This document shows, piece by piece, positions 26,805 through 35,154 of a stretch of DNA of 64,000 bases (position 1 is the first letter of the stretch; every line of letters begins with the position of its first letter). The translations under genes were made by a program, and so were the position numbers. Origin of the DNA: Nocardia brasiliensis NBRC 14402 (GTDB lineage: Bacteria > Actinomycetota > Actinomycetes > Mycobacteriales > Mycobacteriaceae); assembly GCF_000308475.2 (NCBI RefSeq), contig NZ_BAFT02000036.1, positions 1 to 64,000 of the forward strand. Direction: 5' to 3'. Under the pieces are notes generated by a model. The model saw only the letters and a program-made list of their open reading frames with translations. It was not told the DNA's origin and did no database searches.

Positions 26805-28211
26805 CTACTTGAGCACGTAGGGCGAGACCGAGCTGCGGTGCTCGCTGATGTCGAGGACCTTGCCCAGCGGCGGGAACGCGCGCTGCGGGCAGTTGGTGCG
26901 ATCGCAGACGCGACAGCCCGCGCCGATGGGGGTGGGCTGGACCTCGTCGAGATCGATGCCGTCGGCGTAGATCACCCGGCCCGCGTGGCGCAGTTCGCAG
27001 CCGAGACCGATGGCGAAGGTCTTGCTCGGCTGGCCGTAGCGGGTGGCGCGGCGCTCCACCGTGCGGGCCACCCACAGGTACTTGCGGCCGTCGGGCATCT
27101 GCGCGATCTGGGTCATGATCTTGCCGGGATAGGCGAAGGTCTCGTAGACGTTCCAGAGCGGACAGGTGCCACCGCTGGCGGAGAAGTGGAAACCGGTGGC
27201 GGACTGGCGTTTCGACATGTTGCCCGCCCGATCGACCCGGACGAAGGAGAACGGCACCCCGCGCAGTTTCGGGCGCTGCAGCGTCGAGAGCCGGTGGCAG
27301 ATGGTTTCGTAGCTCTGAGTGAAGAACGCCGACAGCCGCTCGATGTCGTACCGGAAATCCTCCGCGACCTCGTGAAAATGCGTGTACGGCAATACGGTTG
27401 CCGCGGCGAAATAGTTCGCCAGCCCGAGCATCGCCAGCTTCTTGGTGTCCTCGGAGGCGAAATTGCCTTCCTCGACCAGCTTTTCGAGCAGCTCGCCGCA
27501 TTCGAAATAGGCGAGCTCGGCGGCCAGTTTGAAGGTGCGCTGCCCGCCGGACAGGTGCGGGGCGATCTCGAGCCGCTGCGTCTGCTCGTCGTAGCGGTGC
27601 AGCACGCCCTCGCCGAGGTCGATCCGCTCGACGATCCGCACGTCGTGCGCGCGCAGGATCCGGGCCACCTCGCTGTGCACGTCGCCGCCGTGGAAGCGGA
27701 TGCGCGCGGTGAGTTCCTCTGCGGCGGTATCCAATTCGTGGATGTAGTTCTGCCGCTGATAGAAATAGTCGCGCACCTCCTCGTGCGGCTTGCTGATCGT
27801 CGCGCTGCCCGAGCCGTCGGCGAACCGGTCCTCGGTCGCAGCGGCCAGCTGGGCGGAGGTGTTGCGGTAGCGGTTGTGCATGTTGACCAGGGCGCGCGCC
27901 ATGCTGGGATGCGCGGACACCATGTCGGCGATCTCCTGGGTGTCGGCCTCGATGCCCAGCTCCTGGTCCATCACGACCTCCTGGAGTTCGGCGATGAGCC
28001 GGGTGTCGTCCTGGGAGGAGAAGAAGGTCGCGTCGACGCCGAACACCTCGCTGATCCGCAGCAGCACCGGCACGGTGAGCGGACGCACGTCGTGCTCGAT
28101 CTGGTTGAGGTAGCTGGCCGAGATCTCCAGCTTCTGGGCAAGCGAGACCTGGCTCAGTCCCCGTTCGGTGCGCAGCTGGCGTAGCCGCGCCCCGACGTAA
28201 GTCTTGGCCAT
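26805..28211 (-). CDS. ramB: RamB-like regulator of acetate/short-chain fatty-acid metabolism
   Basis: A 468-residue regulator with an N-terminal Cro/XRE helix-turn-helix (RLRQLRTERGLSQVSLAQKLEISASYLNQIE). A central IrrE/ImmA-like domain has the degenerate zinc-site helix FKLAAELAYFECGELL. The C-terminal short-chain fatty acyl-CoA regulator domain (DUF2083) carries several cysteines (GCELRH, GAGCRVCDRTNCPQR). This is the full architecture of RamB of Corynebacterium glutamicum and M. tuberculosis (Rv0465c, 474 aa), which control isocitrate lyase and acetate genes. The C-terminal cysteines may bind a metal or act as a redox switch. It is divergent from ligB. Confidence 0.94.
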   Translation of the reverse strand: MAKTYVGARLRQLRTERGLSQVSLAQKLEISASYLNQIEHDVRPLTVPVLLRISEVFGVDATFFSSQDDTRLIAELQEVVMDQELGIEADTQEIADMVSAHPSMARALVNMHNRYRNTSAQLAAATEDRFADGSGSATISKPHEEVRDYFYQRQNYIHELDTAAEELTARIRFHGGDVHSEVARILRAHDVRIVERIDLGEGVLHRYDEQTQRLEIAPHLSGGQRTFKLAAELAYFECGELLEKLVEEGNFASEDTKKLAMLGLANYFAAATVLPYTHFHEVAEDFRYDIERLSAFFTQSYETICHRLSTLQRPKLRGVPFSFVRVDRAGNMSKRQSATGFHFSASGGTCPLWNVYETFAYPGKIMTQIAQMPDGRKYLWVARTVERRATRYGQPSKTFAIGLGCELRHAGRVIYADGIDLDEVQPTPIGAGCRVCDRTNCPQRAFPPLGKVLDISEHRSSVSPYVLK

Positions 28212-28304
28212 TCGTCCAGTTTATGGTCGATTTCGCAACCCTGCCAATGGGGAATTAACAGCAGAGCTGAGCGATTTGTCACAGCGAGGCGCTACCGTCG
28301 TCGG

Positions 28305-29816
28305 GTGTTGTTCTCGCATGTCGTCCAGGCTTCGGAGACGGTTCGCGCAACCAGGTCACGGAAAACGAAGATCGCCGCCTTCGCCGAATTGCTGACCACC
28401 GCCGGACCGGACGAACTCGCGCCCGTCGTCGCGTGGGTCTCCGGCGAGTTACGCCAGGGACGCATCGGCACCGGCTGGCGCACCCTGGCCGGGCTGGACA
28501 CGCCCCCGGCTCCCGTTGCGACGCTGACGGTTTCGGCCGTGGACGCGGCGCTGAGCGAGGTGGCCGCGACCTCGGGCACCGGTTCCACCGCGCGCCGCAA
28601 AGAGCTGCTGGTGGCGTTGTGGACCGCGGCGACGTCGGATGAACAGGCCTTTCTGCTGCGGCTGCTGACCGGTGAACTCCGTCAGGGTGCGCTCACCGCG
28701 ATCGTCAGCGAGGCTGTCGCGGTGGCCGCGGCCGTGCCGGTGGAGCTGGTGCGGCGGGCCTACATGCTGTCGGGCCGGTTGCCGGTCACCGCACTCGCCG
28801 CATTGACCGGCGGGGTGGCGGCGCTCAGCGAATTCCGCCTGGAGGTGGGCCGCCCGATCCAGCCGATGCTGGCCTCGCCGGGGGCCTCGCTCGACGAGGC
28901 CCTGGCCGAATTCGACGGCAAGGTGAGCGCCGAGATCAAGATGGACGGCGCGCGGATCCAGGTGCATCGCACTGGTTCGCAGGTGTGGGTGTTCACCAGG
29001 ACGCTGCGTGACATCACGGCCGGGGTGCCGGAATTGGTGGACCTGGTCCGCGGACTCGACTGCGCCAGCGTCGTGCTGGACGGCGAGACGCTGGCGCTCG
29101 ACGATGCCGGTCGGCCCCGTCCGTTCCAGGAGACGATGAGCCGCTTCGCCGAGGTGAGTTCGACCCGGGAACTGCTGCTGCATCCGTATTTCTTCGACTG
29201 CCTGCATCTGGACGGTCAGGACCTGCTCGACGCGCCGCTGTCCGAGCGGCGGGCCGCACTCACGAAAGTGGCCGGCGAACACAGCATTCCCGCGCTGCTC
29301 GAGCCGGACGCGGAGGCGGCCGCCGAGTACTTCGACGGCGCGCTTGCCGCGGGCCACGAGGGCGTGATGATCAAATCGCTGGCCGCGCCGTACGCGGCGG
29401 GCCGGCGGGGTCGCGCCTGGCAGAAGATCAAGCCGACGCACACCCTGGATCTGCTCGTGCTCGGCGCCGAATGGGGCTACGGCCGCCGCACCGGGTATCT
29501 GTCGAACCTGCACCTCGGCGCCCGCGATCCGCACACCGGCGAACCGGTGATGGTCGGCAAGACCTTCAAGGGGCTCACCGACGCGCTCTTGCAGTGGCAG
29601 ACAGCGGAATTCCCGCGGCACGAACGTACCCGCGACGAGCACACCGTCTACCTGTATCCGGAACTCGTGGTGGAGATCGCCCTGGACGGAGTCCAGGTCA
29701 GTCCGCGCTATCCCGGTGGGGTGGCGCTGCGCTTCGCCCGGGTCGTCCGTTATCGGCCCGACAAAGAGGCCCGCGACGCCGACACCATCGACACCGTGCG
29801 CGCGCTGCTGCCCTGA
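28305..29816 (+). CDS. ligB: ATP-dependent DNA ligase LigB
   Basis: This 503-residue enzyme seals nicks in DNA using ATP. The N-terminal DNA-binding domain spans about 1-185. Nucleotidyltransferase motif I is EIKMDGARIQ (adenylated Lys212), with later motifs VVLDGETLALDD, EGVMIKS and AWQKIKPTHTLDLLV. The C-terminal OB domain ends with SPRYPGGVALRFARVVRYRPDK (motif VI). It corresponds to mycobacterial LigB (Rv3062), an accessory ligase; LigA is the essential NAD+ enzyme. The start is GTG at 28305 with no convincing ribosome site; the next codon TTG is an alternative. No Ku or LigD gene is adjacent. Confidence 0.94.
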   Translation: MLFSHVVQASETVRATRSRKTKIAAFAELLTTAGPDELAPVVAWVSGELRQGRIGTGWRTLAGLDTPPAPVATLTVSAVDAALSEVAATSGTGSTARRKELLVALWTAATSDEQAFLLRLLTGELRQGALTAIVSEAVAVAAAVPVELVRRAYMLSGRLPVTALAALTGGVAALSEFRLEVGRPIQPMLASPGASLDEALAEFDGKVSAEIKMDGARIQVHRTGSQVWVFTRTLRDITAGVPELVDLVRGLDCASVVLDGETLALDDAGRPRPFQETMSRFAEVSSTRELLLHPYFFDCLHLDGQDLLDAPLSERRAALTKVAGEHSIPALLEPDAEAAAEYFDGALAAGHEGVMIKSLAAPYAAGRRGRAWQKIKPTHTLDLLVLGAEWGYGRRTGYLSNLHLGARDPHTGEPVMVGKTFKGLTDALLQWQTAEFPRHERTRDEHTVYLYPELVVEIALDGVQVSPRYPGGVALRFARVVRYRPDKEARDADTIDTVRALLP

Positions 29817-29970
29817 ACGGCGGTGCGGCTTCGGCGATTCGGCGCACAGCCGCGCCGGCGCGATGCGAAGATGGCGCTGCCACTGCAAATAAGGGCTCCT
29901 CAGGGGCGTGGGGTGCGAGCCAGAATGCAGTGGGTTCGGCGGGATGCTGCTTCGGGATCGGGGATGACGG

Positions 29971-31215
29971 TTGGGTTCGATGGTGTGGCGGCTGCGCGCG
30001 CTGGCGCTGGCCGCGGTCGTGGCGGTGAGCGCGGTGCTCGGCACCCTCGCGCACGCGAATCCGATCGATGATCTGCTCTTTCCCTCCAAGAACATCGCCG
30101 ATGTCATGCCGACGCCGCTGGGTGATCCGTTCTACGTGCCGCCGGCCGGCTTCGAATCCCGCGCTCCGGGCACGGTTCTCGCGTCCCGTCCGGGCGGCAC
30201 CGGGGTCACGGGTGTCGCGCTGACCTCCACCGAGCTGCTGATCCGTTCGAACGACGCGAAGGATCAGCCGGTGCCCGTGGTCGCCACCCTGCTGATGCCG
30301 ACGACACCGTGGCCGGGTCCGGGTCCGCGGCCACTGGTCACGCTGAACCCGGCGATCGATTCGCTCGGGCACCAGTGCGCGCCGTCGTACGAGCTGCGAA
30401 TGGTGTCGAGCAAGTTGTGGATGGCGCAGATACCGCTGTCCAAGGGTTTCGCGGTGCTGGTTCCCGATCATCAGGGGCCGCGGCAGGCGTACGCGGCGGG
30501 TCTGATGGCCGGGCACGCGGTGCTCGACGCGATCCGCGCCGCGGTGCGCACCCCCGAACTCGGCCTGGAACCCGCCGCGCCGACCGCGATCACCGGCTAC
30601 TCCGGCGGCGCCATCGCCTCCGCCTGGGCCGCGCAGCTGGCGCCGCGCTATGCGCCGGAGCTGAATCTCGTCGGCGTCGCGTTCGGCGGGGTGCCCGCCG
30701 ATTACGAGATGTTGATCCACACCATGAACGGGCGCGACGCGGCCTCCGGGGTCTTCCTGGCCGCGACGCTGGGTCTGGCGCGCGAGTACCCGGAGATACT
30801 CGACCTGATGAACGACAACGGGTGGCGCCTGGCACGGGTGGGCCGGGACTTCTGCATGGCCGCCGAGGAGTTCGTGGGCCTGGTCGCGCCGATTCCGGTG
30901 CAGGCGCTCACCGACGTGCCCGCGCCCACCGAGGTCCCGTTCATCCGCGAGATCCTGGCGCAGAACCGGCTCGGCGCCCTGCCGCCGACCATTCCGGTGT
31001 TCATGTATCACGGCGGGAACGAATGGTGGGTGCCGCTGGCCGGTGCCGAGAACCTGTATCGGGACTGGTGCCGCGGCGGCACACAGGTGGATTTCCAGGT
31101 ATATCTCGGTGAACATTTCATCGTCAGCACCAGCGGCATTCCTGGTGCATATGCCTGGATCGAGGACCGCGTCGCGGGCAAGCCGATGGCGCCGGGGTGT
31201 ACCCGATTCGGCTGA
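29971..31215 (+). CDS. Secreted LIP-family lipase
   Basis: A 414-residue exported serine lipase. A signal peptide (RLRALALAAVVAVSAVLGTLAHA) is followed by NPIDDLL and the family segment DPFYVPPAGFESRAPGTVLASRP. The nucleophile elbow is GYSGGAIAS (Ser211). The acid and His are expected at HGGNEWWVPL and GEHFIV. Cysteines in HQCAPSYE and DFCMAAE fit an extracellular disulfide. It belongs to the Candida-lipase-like secretory lipase family, abundant in Nocardia and Mycobacterium, and splits triacylglycerol or wax esters. TTG at 29971 is given; ATG at 29980 is an equally good start. Confidence 0.9.
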   Translation: MGSMVWRLRALALAAVVAVSAVLGTLAHANPIDDLLFPSKNIADVMPTPLGDPFYVPPAGFESRAPGTVLASRPGGTGVTGVALTSTELLIRSNDAKDQPVPVVATLLMPTTPWPGPGPRPLVTLNPAIDSLGHQCAPSYELRMVSSKLWMAQIPLSKGFAVLVPDHQGPRQAYAAGLMAGHAVLDAIRAAVRTPELGLEPAAPTAITGYSGGAIASAWAAQLAPRYAPELNLVGVAFGGVPADYEMLIHTMNGRDAASGVFLAATLGLAREYPEILDLMNDNGWRLARVGRDFCMAAEEFVGLVAPIPVQALTDVPAPTEVPFIREILAQNRLGALPPTIPVFMYHGGNEWWVPLAGAENLYRDWCRGGTQVDFQVYLGEHFIVSTSGIPGAYAWIEDRVAGKPMAPGCTRFG

Positions 31216-31273
31216 TGGACGGGGGAATCCGGGCCGATAGAGGACAGGAACCAACTTAACGCACGGCCGACGC

Positions 31274-31285
31274 GCGGTTAACCGC
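31274..31285. promoter_or_regulatory. Perfect palindrome upstream of pitA
   Basis: The sequence GCGGTTAACCGC is a perfect 12-bp palindrome 44 bp before the pitA GTG, inside the AT-richer promoter stretch. The binding factor is unknown; the repeated GGTTAACC/GCAACC words do not match a phosphate-box I can name. Confidence 0.35.
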
Positions 31286-31328
31286 AACCACCTGGCAATC
31301 CTATTGACCCGTACCGCACACTAGAGGC

Positions 31329-32660
31329 GTGACCGTCGAATTACTGGTTCTTCTGATCGTCATCGTCACAGCACTCGCATTCGATTTCACCAACGGGTTC
31401 CACGACACCGCGAATGCCATGGCGACCTCGATCGCCACCGGCGCATTGCGGCCACGCGTCGCGGTCGCCCTGTCGGCGGTGCTCAACCTGGTCGGGGCCT
31501 TCCTGTCCGTGGCGGTCGCCGCCACCGTGGCCAAGGGGATCGTCCGGCTCGATGCGGTGCAAGGCCACGACCTGCTCATCATCGTCTTCGCCGGCCTGGT
31601 CGGCGGCATCCTCTGGAACTTGATCACCTGGCTGTTCGGCCTGCCGTCGAGTTCCTCGCACGCCTTGTTCGGCGGCCTGATCGGCGCCACCCTGGCCGCC
31701 CTCGGCTGGAGCGGAGTGATCTGGGCGGCCGGCTCGGACGGCGTGCTGACCAAGATCATCTTGCCCGCCGTGCTCGCCCCGATCGTGGCGGCACTGGTCT
31801 CGGCCCTGGGTACCTGGCTGGTCTACCGGATCACCAGGGGGTCCGACCCCGGCAAGGTGGAATCGGGCTTCCGCTGGGGCCAGATCGGCTCCGCCTCGCT
31901 GGTCTCGCTGGCGCACGGCACCAACGACGCGCAGAAGACGATGGGCGTGATCTTCCTCGCGCTGGTGGCGCACGGCACGCTCACCAAGAACGACGAGATG
32001 CCGCTGTGGGTGATGGCCGCGTGTGCGGTCGCCATCGCGCTGGGCACCTACCTCGGTGGCTGGCGGATCATCCGGACACTCGGCAAGGGCCTGGTGGAGA
32101 TCGAATCCCCGCAGGGTTTGGCGGCCGAAACGGCCTCGGCGGCGATCATTCTCAGTTCGGCCCACTTCGGGCTGCCGCTGTCGACCACGCAGACCGCGAC
32201 CGGCTCGATCCTGGGTACCGGCCTCGGCAAGGGCGCCGAGGTGCGCTGGGGCGTGATGGGCCGGATGGTGGTCGCCTGGCTGCTCACGCTGCCGCTCGCC
32301 GGGGTCGCGGGCGCGCTGTGCTGGGCCGTCGCGCATTTCATCGGCGGGCTGCCGGGCGTGCTGGTGGTGTTCGCGATCCTGCTCGGGCTGTCGACCCTGA
32401 TCTACCTGCGGTCGCGCCGGGATCCGGTGGACACCACCAACGTCAACGAATGGCCGGGCGACACGCCGGGCGTGGCAGGCGATCTCGGGGGTGTTGCGAA
32501 GCCGGACGAACCGGCCGCCGCCGCGCCGCAAGCATCGGGAACACCGGAAACACCGCAGGCGCCGGAGGCGACAGAGCGGGCGGCGGGCGCGCCGCAGCCG
32601 CCCGCCCGGAGCGGGCAGCCGGCCGAGCCCGGTACGCCGAACCGGTCGGCTCAGGTCTAG
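31329..32660 (+). CDS. pitA: Low-affinity inorganic phosphate transporter PitA
   Basis: The 443-residue membrane protein of the PiT family moves metal-phosphate with protons. It carries both copies of the signature: FDFTNGFHDTANAMATSIATGAL at the N-terminus and SLAHGTNDAQKTMGVIFLAL in the second half. There are about ten membrane segments. After residue 375 comes a long Pro/Ala/Glu-rich cytoplasmic tail. The start is GTG at 31329. Its stop TAG overlaps the ribosome site of the next gene, so it forms an operon with the two following gene types, in the same order as Rv0545c-Rv0544c-Rv0543c in M. tuberculosis. Confidence 0.95.
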   Translation: MTVELLVLLIVIVTALAFDFTNGFHDTANAMATSIATGALRPRVAVALSAVLNLVGAFLSVAVAATVAKGIVRLDAVQGHDLLIIVFAGLVGGILWNLITWLFGLPSSSSHALFGGLIGATLAALGWSGVIWAAGSDGVLTKIILPAVLAPIVAALVSALGTWLVYRITRGSDPGKVESGFRWGQIGSASLVSLAHGTNDAQKTMGVIFLALVAHGTLTKNDEMPLWVMAACAVAIALGTYLGGWRIIRTLGKGLVEIESPQGLAAETASAAIILSSAHFGLPLSTTQTATGSILGTGLGKGAEVRWGVMGRMVVAWLLTLPLAGVAGALCWAVAHFIGGLPGVLVVFAILLGLSTLIYLRSRRDPVDTTNVNEWPGDTPGVAGDLGGVAKPDEPAAAAPQASGTPETPQAPEATERAAGAPQPPARSGQPAEPGTPNRSAQV

Positions 32661-32671
32661 GAGGACGCGAC

Positions 32672-32962
32672 ATGCATACGCTCATCACGAATCTGAACTC
32701 GCTGTGGAAGGTCATGCTGGCCGGGCTGGTGCTCGGCGCGGGGCTGCCCCTGGTGTTCGCGGTCGGGGTACGGTTCTGGTCGGCGGCCGAGACCGTGACC
32801 GTGACCGCCGATGGTCGTGTGACCCAACGCAATTACCCCGCGCTCGCGGTTGCGTTAGTGTGTTTCGGGCTGATCATCGCGGCGATCGTCACCGGGATCC
32901 TCTATACGGCAAAGGCTTTCATCGCCGCCAGGTTCGGTATTCACCTGTTCGGACAGTCCTGA
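32672..32962 (+). CDS. Small membrane protein of the pitA operon
   Basis: A 96-residue protein with two predicted membrane helices: WKVMLAGLVLGAGLPLVFAVGVRFW and ALAVALVCFGLIIAAIVTGILYTA. A short loop of about 18 residues lies between them. It starts 11 bp after the pitA stop codon, with GGAGG overlapping that stop. It matches in size and position the Rv0544c-type conserved membrane proteins downstream of mycobacterial pitA. A role as a PitA partner is only inferred from position. Confidence 0.85.
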   Translation: MHTLITNLNSLWKVMLAGLVLGAGLPLVFAVGVRFWSAAETVTVTADGRVTQRNYPALAVALVCFGLIIAAIVTGILYTAKAFIAARFGIHLFGQS

Positions 32963-32972
32963 AGGGCGGAAC

Positions 32973-33308
32973 GTGACCGATCAAGCCAAACCCGCGGAAC
33001 TCCGGCCGAATCTGCTCGGCCGGGTGATCGGCTGGCTGCGTGCCGGCTACCCGCAGGGGATTCCGCATTCCGACTACGTCGCGCTGTTCGCCGTATTGCA
33101 CCGGCATCTCACCGATTTCGAGGTGGTCGCGATCGCCGAGGAGCTGGCCGCCTCGAACCCGGACAGCGAGATCACGCGCGCGGAGATCGAGGACGCCATC
33201 GCCCGTGTGGCCAAGGAGCAGCCGGCCGACGTCGACGTGGCGCGCGTCGCCTCGCATCTCGCGGCCGGTGGCTGGCCGCTCGCCGACCCGCCCTCCGACT
33301 CGGATTGA
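32973..33308 (+). CDS. DUF3349-domain protein (first copy)
   Basis: A 111-residue acidic helical protein. The signature is GWLRAGYPQGIPHSDYVALFAVLHRHLTDFEVVAIAEEL, followed by ADVDVARVASHLAAGGWPLADP. DUF3349 proteins such as Rv0543c have a known helical fold but no known function. It begins 10 bp after the small membrane protein and is in the pitA operon. It is a paralogue of the next gene, sharing the WLRAGYP-x-G-[IV]-P-x-[SD]-DY core and the [DE]ADVARV..HL/RLEAx[GA]W[P] tail. Confidence 0.88.
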   Translation: MTDQAKPAELRPNLLGRVIGWLRAGYPQGIPHSDYVALFAVLHRHLTDFEVVAIAEELAASNPDSEITRAEIEDAIARVAKEQPADVDVARVASHLAAGGWPLADPPSDSD

Positions 33309-33321
33309 GCGAGCAGCGTTC

Positions 33322-33627
33322 ATGCCACCCTTCCTGAACGCCATCATCGACTGGCTGCGGGCCGGATATCCGGACGGTGTCCCGGAATCCGACTACATCC
33401 CGCTGCTCGCCCTGCTGCGCCGTCGCCTCTCTGAGGACGAGGTGCGCCAGATCGCCGCTGAACTGGCCGGGTCCGGGGATCTGCCCGCGGACAAGACCGA
33501 TATCCAGGTGCTGATCACCAAGGTCACCAACGAGATGCCCTCGGAGGCCGACGTCGCGCGGGTGCAGACGCGGCTCGAAGCCCACGCCTGGCCGCAGGAC
33601 GGCTCCGCGTCGGTCGACGATCTCTGA
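33322..33627 (+). CDS. DUF3349-domain protein (second copy)
   Basis: A 101-residue protein, the tandem paralogue of the preceding gene: IDWLRAGYPDGVPESDYIPLLALLRRRLSEDEVRQIAAEL and SEADVARVQTRLEAHAWPQD. It starts at ATG 33322, 13 bp after the previous stop, and appears to end the operon. M. tuberculosis has one copy at the equivalent place, so this looks like a local duplication. No clear terminator hairpin follows; the 269 bp to the next gene hold nothing recognisable. Confidence 0.85.
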   Translation: MPPFLNAIIDWLRAGYPDGVPESDYIPLLALLRRRLSEDEVRQIAAELAGSGDLPADKTDIQVLITKVTNEMPSEADVARVQTRLEAHAWPQDGSASVDDL

Positions 33628-33896
33628 TTTGCGCTGCGATACACCGTCTTTCGTGCGGACAGGGTGTGCGCTCCGGCGCGTGGGAAGCGTGCTCTGTCCC
33701 GGGCGAGCCGCCGCGGCCGTGCGTGCCACACAGCCGATTCCCAGCTGTACCGGGGCGGCCCTCGAGCTGCACCGGTCACGCTGAACAGGTCGGAATCCGC
33801 GCCTTCCGGCACGTGCCTGGTGGGCCTACTGCCCTGGCCCACCAGCCCCACCGGCCGGCGGTGCTCGCCCCTCGCCCGCGCCGCCGGCCGGCCGCG

Positions 33897-34925
33897 TCAT
33901 CGGCCGGGGCGCACGCCTTCGCGGGCCGCGGTCCGGAGGCGCTGCGGCGTGGTGCCGTACCAGCGACGCACGACGCGGGTCAGCGCGGATTGCTCGCGCA
34001 GCCCGACGAGCGCGGTGATGCGGCCCATGGGCAGGTCGGTTTCGCACAGCAGCCGGTAGGTCGCGTCGCGCCGGGCGGTGTCGAGCACCGCGGTGAAGGT
34101 CGTTCCCTCCGCCGCCAATGCGCGCTGCAGGCTGCGTTCACCGATGGTCAGCATGTCCGCGACAGTGGCGATATCGGCGGTGGATTCGACCAGGGCGCGA
34201 TCGACGGCCAGGCGGACCCGGGCGGTCATGGTCTGGTCGAGTTCGGAGTAGTTGCGGGCGAGGTAGTCCATCGCGAGCTTGTGCAGCATCGGGTCGCGGT
34301 CGACCAAGGGGCGCACGAGCAGTTCCCCCGGAAAGCGAAACAGCGTTGTCGGCATGTCGAATCGCACCTCCGCGCCGAAGAACTCGAGATAGCGCGAAAT
34401 CGGTGCGCGCTGGGTGTGCGGCAGGTGGACCGCCCGCAGTCCGTATTCGCCGCCCACGCCGTGCCGCAGATACCGGTGCACCAGCCCGGCTCCGTGATCG
34501 ATACCTTGACTGAACGAGGTCACCTCGGCCATGTCGCGGTAGTGCAGGGCGAGCATGCCGCGCTGTTGTTCCGGGTCCGGGCACAGCTGGATCGCGAGCC
34601 CGGCGTGCTGGACGAACAGGTACCGCTGCAGGCAGCTGAGGGCCGCGCCGACGGTGTCCGCATTGAGCATCGCGACTGCGAGGGGGCCGAGCACATCGAG
34701 GCTCTGCCGGGCAGCCAGGCGTAAACCGAAGTCGGGACACGCCAATTCGGTGGCCGCGATCTCCAGTGCCCAACCCATGGACTCACTGGTCAGGATCGCG
34801 TCGTCGGAGTCGAGGGCTTCCGGGGCGATGCCGAACCGGCGGAGCAGCGCGGCGCCGTCGCCACCGAGTTCGTCGGCCAGTTGCCGATAGCCGCGTAAAC
34901 CGGCCGCCCGCGCCATGATCGCCAT
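33897..34925 (-). CDS. AraC-family transcriptional regulator
   Basis: A 342-residue regulator with an N-terminal Arabinose_bd-type ligand domain (GLRGYRQLADELGGDGAALLRRFGI...). The C-terminal AraC helix-turn-helix pair (IATVADMLTIGERSLQRALAAEGTTFTAVLDTARRDATYRLL and MGRITALVGLREQSALTRVVRRWYGTTPQRLR) matches the Arabinose_bd/OruR-type AraC at 14070 in domain layout. ATG 34925 is chosen because GGAGGG lies 6 bp before it; an upstream in-frame start lacks this. It is divergent from a secreted CocE-type hydrolase gene and likely controls it. Confidence 0.9.
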   Translation of the reverse strand: MAIMARAAGLRGYRQLADELGGDGAALLRRFGIAPEALDSDDAILTSESMGWALEIAATELACPDFGLRLAARQSLDVLGPLAVAMLNADTVGAALSCLQRYLFVQHAGLAIQLCPDPEQQRGMLALHYRDMAEVTSFSQGIDHGAGLVHRYLRHGVGGEYGLRAVHLPHTQRAPISRYLEFFGAEVRFDMPTTLFRFPGELLVRPLVDRDPMLHKLAMDYLARNYSELDQTMTARVRLAVDRALVESTADIATVADMLTIGERSLQRALAAEGTTFTAVLDTARRDATYRLLCETDLPMGRITALVGLREQSALTRVVRRWYGTTPQRLRTAAREGVRPGR

Positions 34926-35127
34926 CCGCTTCCCTCCACCGTGCGACCGCAAATCGTCCCGGCCGGTTCGCAGGGTAGCGAGCGAACAGGGCCACCAACA
35001 AGATGCCTGCGCGTTGTCTGAGTTGCTTACCTGGCTCTCAACAGGGGAAACGTGGTCGTTCTAGCTAGCGGGCCGGTGTGGCTGTCGCCCTCGGGTAAAA
35101 CGATGTCGCCTAGGGACGAGTCGTAGT

Positions 35128-35139
35128 TACCGGCCGGTA
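35128..35139. promoter_or_regulatory. Perfect palindrome between AraC and CocE genes
   Basis: The 12-bp palindrome TACCGGCCGGTA lies 16-27 bp before the hydrolase start and within a longer imperfect repeat (GTTACCGG...CCGGTAGCAAC). Its position between divergent genes suggests an operator. The 229-bp gap also contains CTAGCTAG near 35062. Confidence 0.35.
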
Positions 35140-35154
35140 GCAACAATCTGGCCC

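Noticed and set aside
25459..27501. 680-codon minus-strand open frame across the MFS gene and part of ramB
   Set aside because: His/Arg/Asp-rich shadow that covers two real genes and their intergenic terminator.
33628..33896. A gene between the DUF3349 operon and the AraC gene
   Set aside because: Open frames here are short, overlap each other on both strands, and show no start context or motif.
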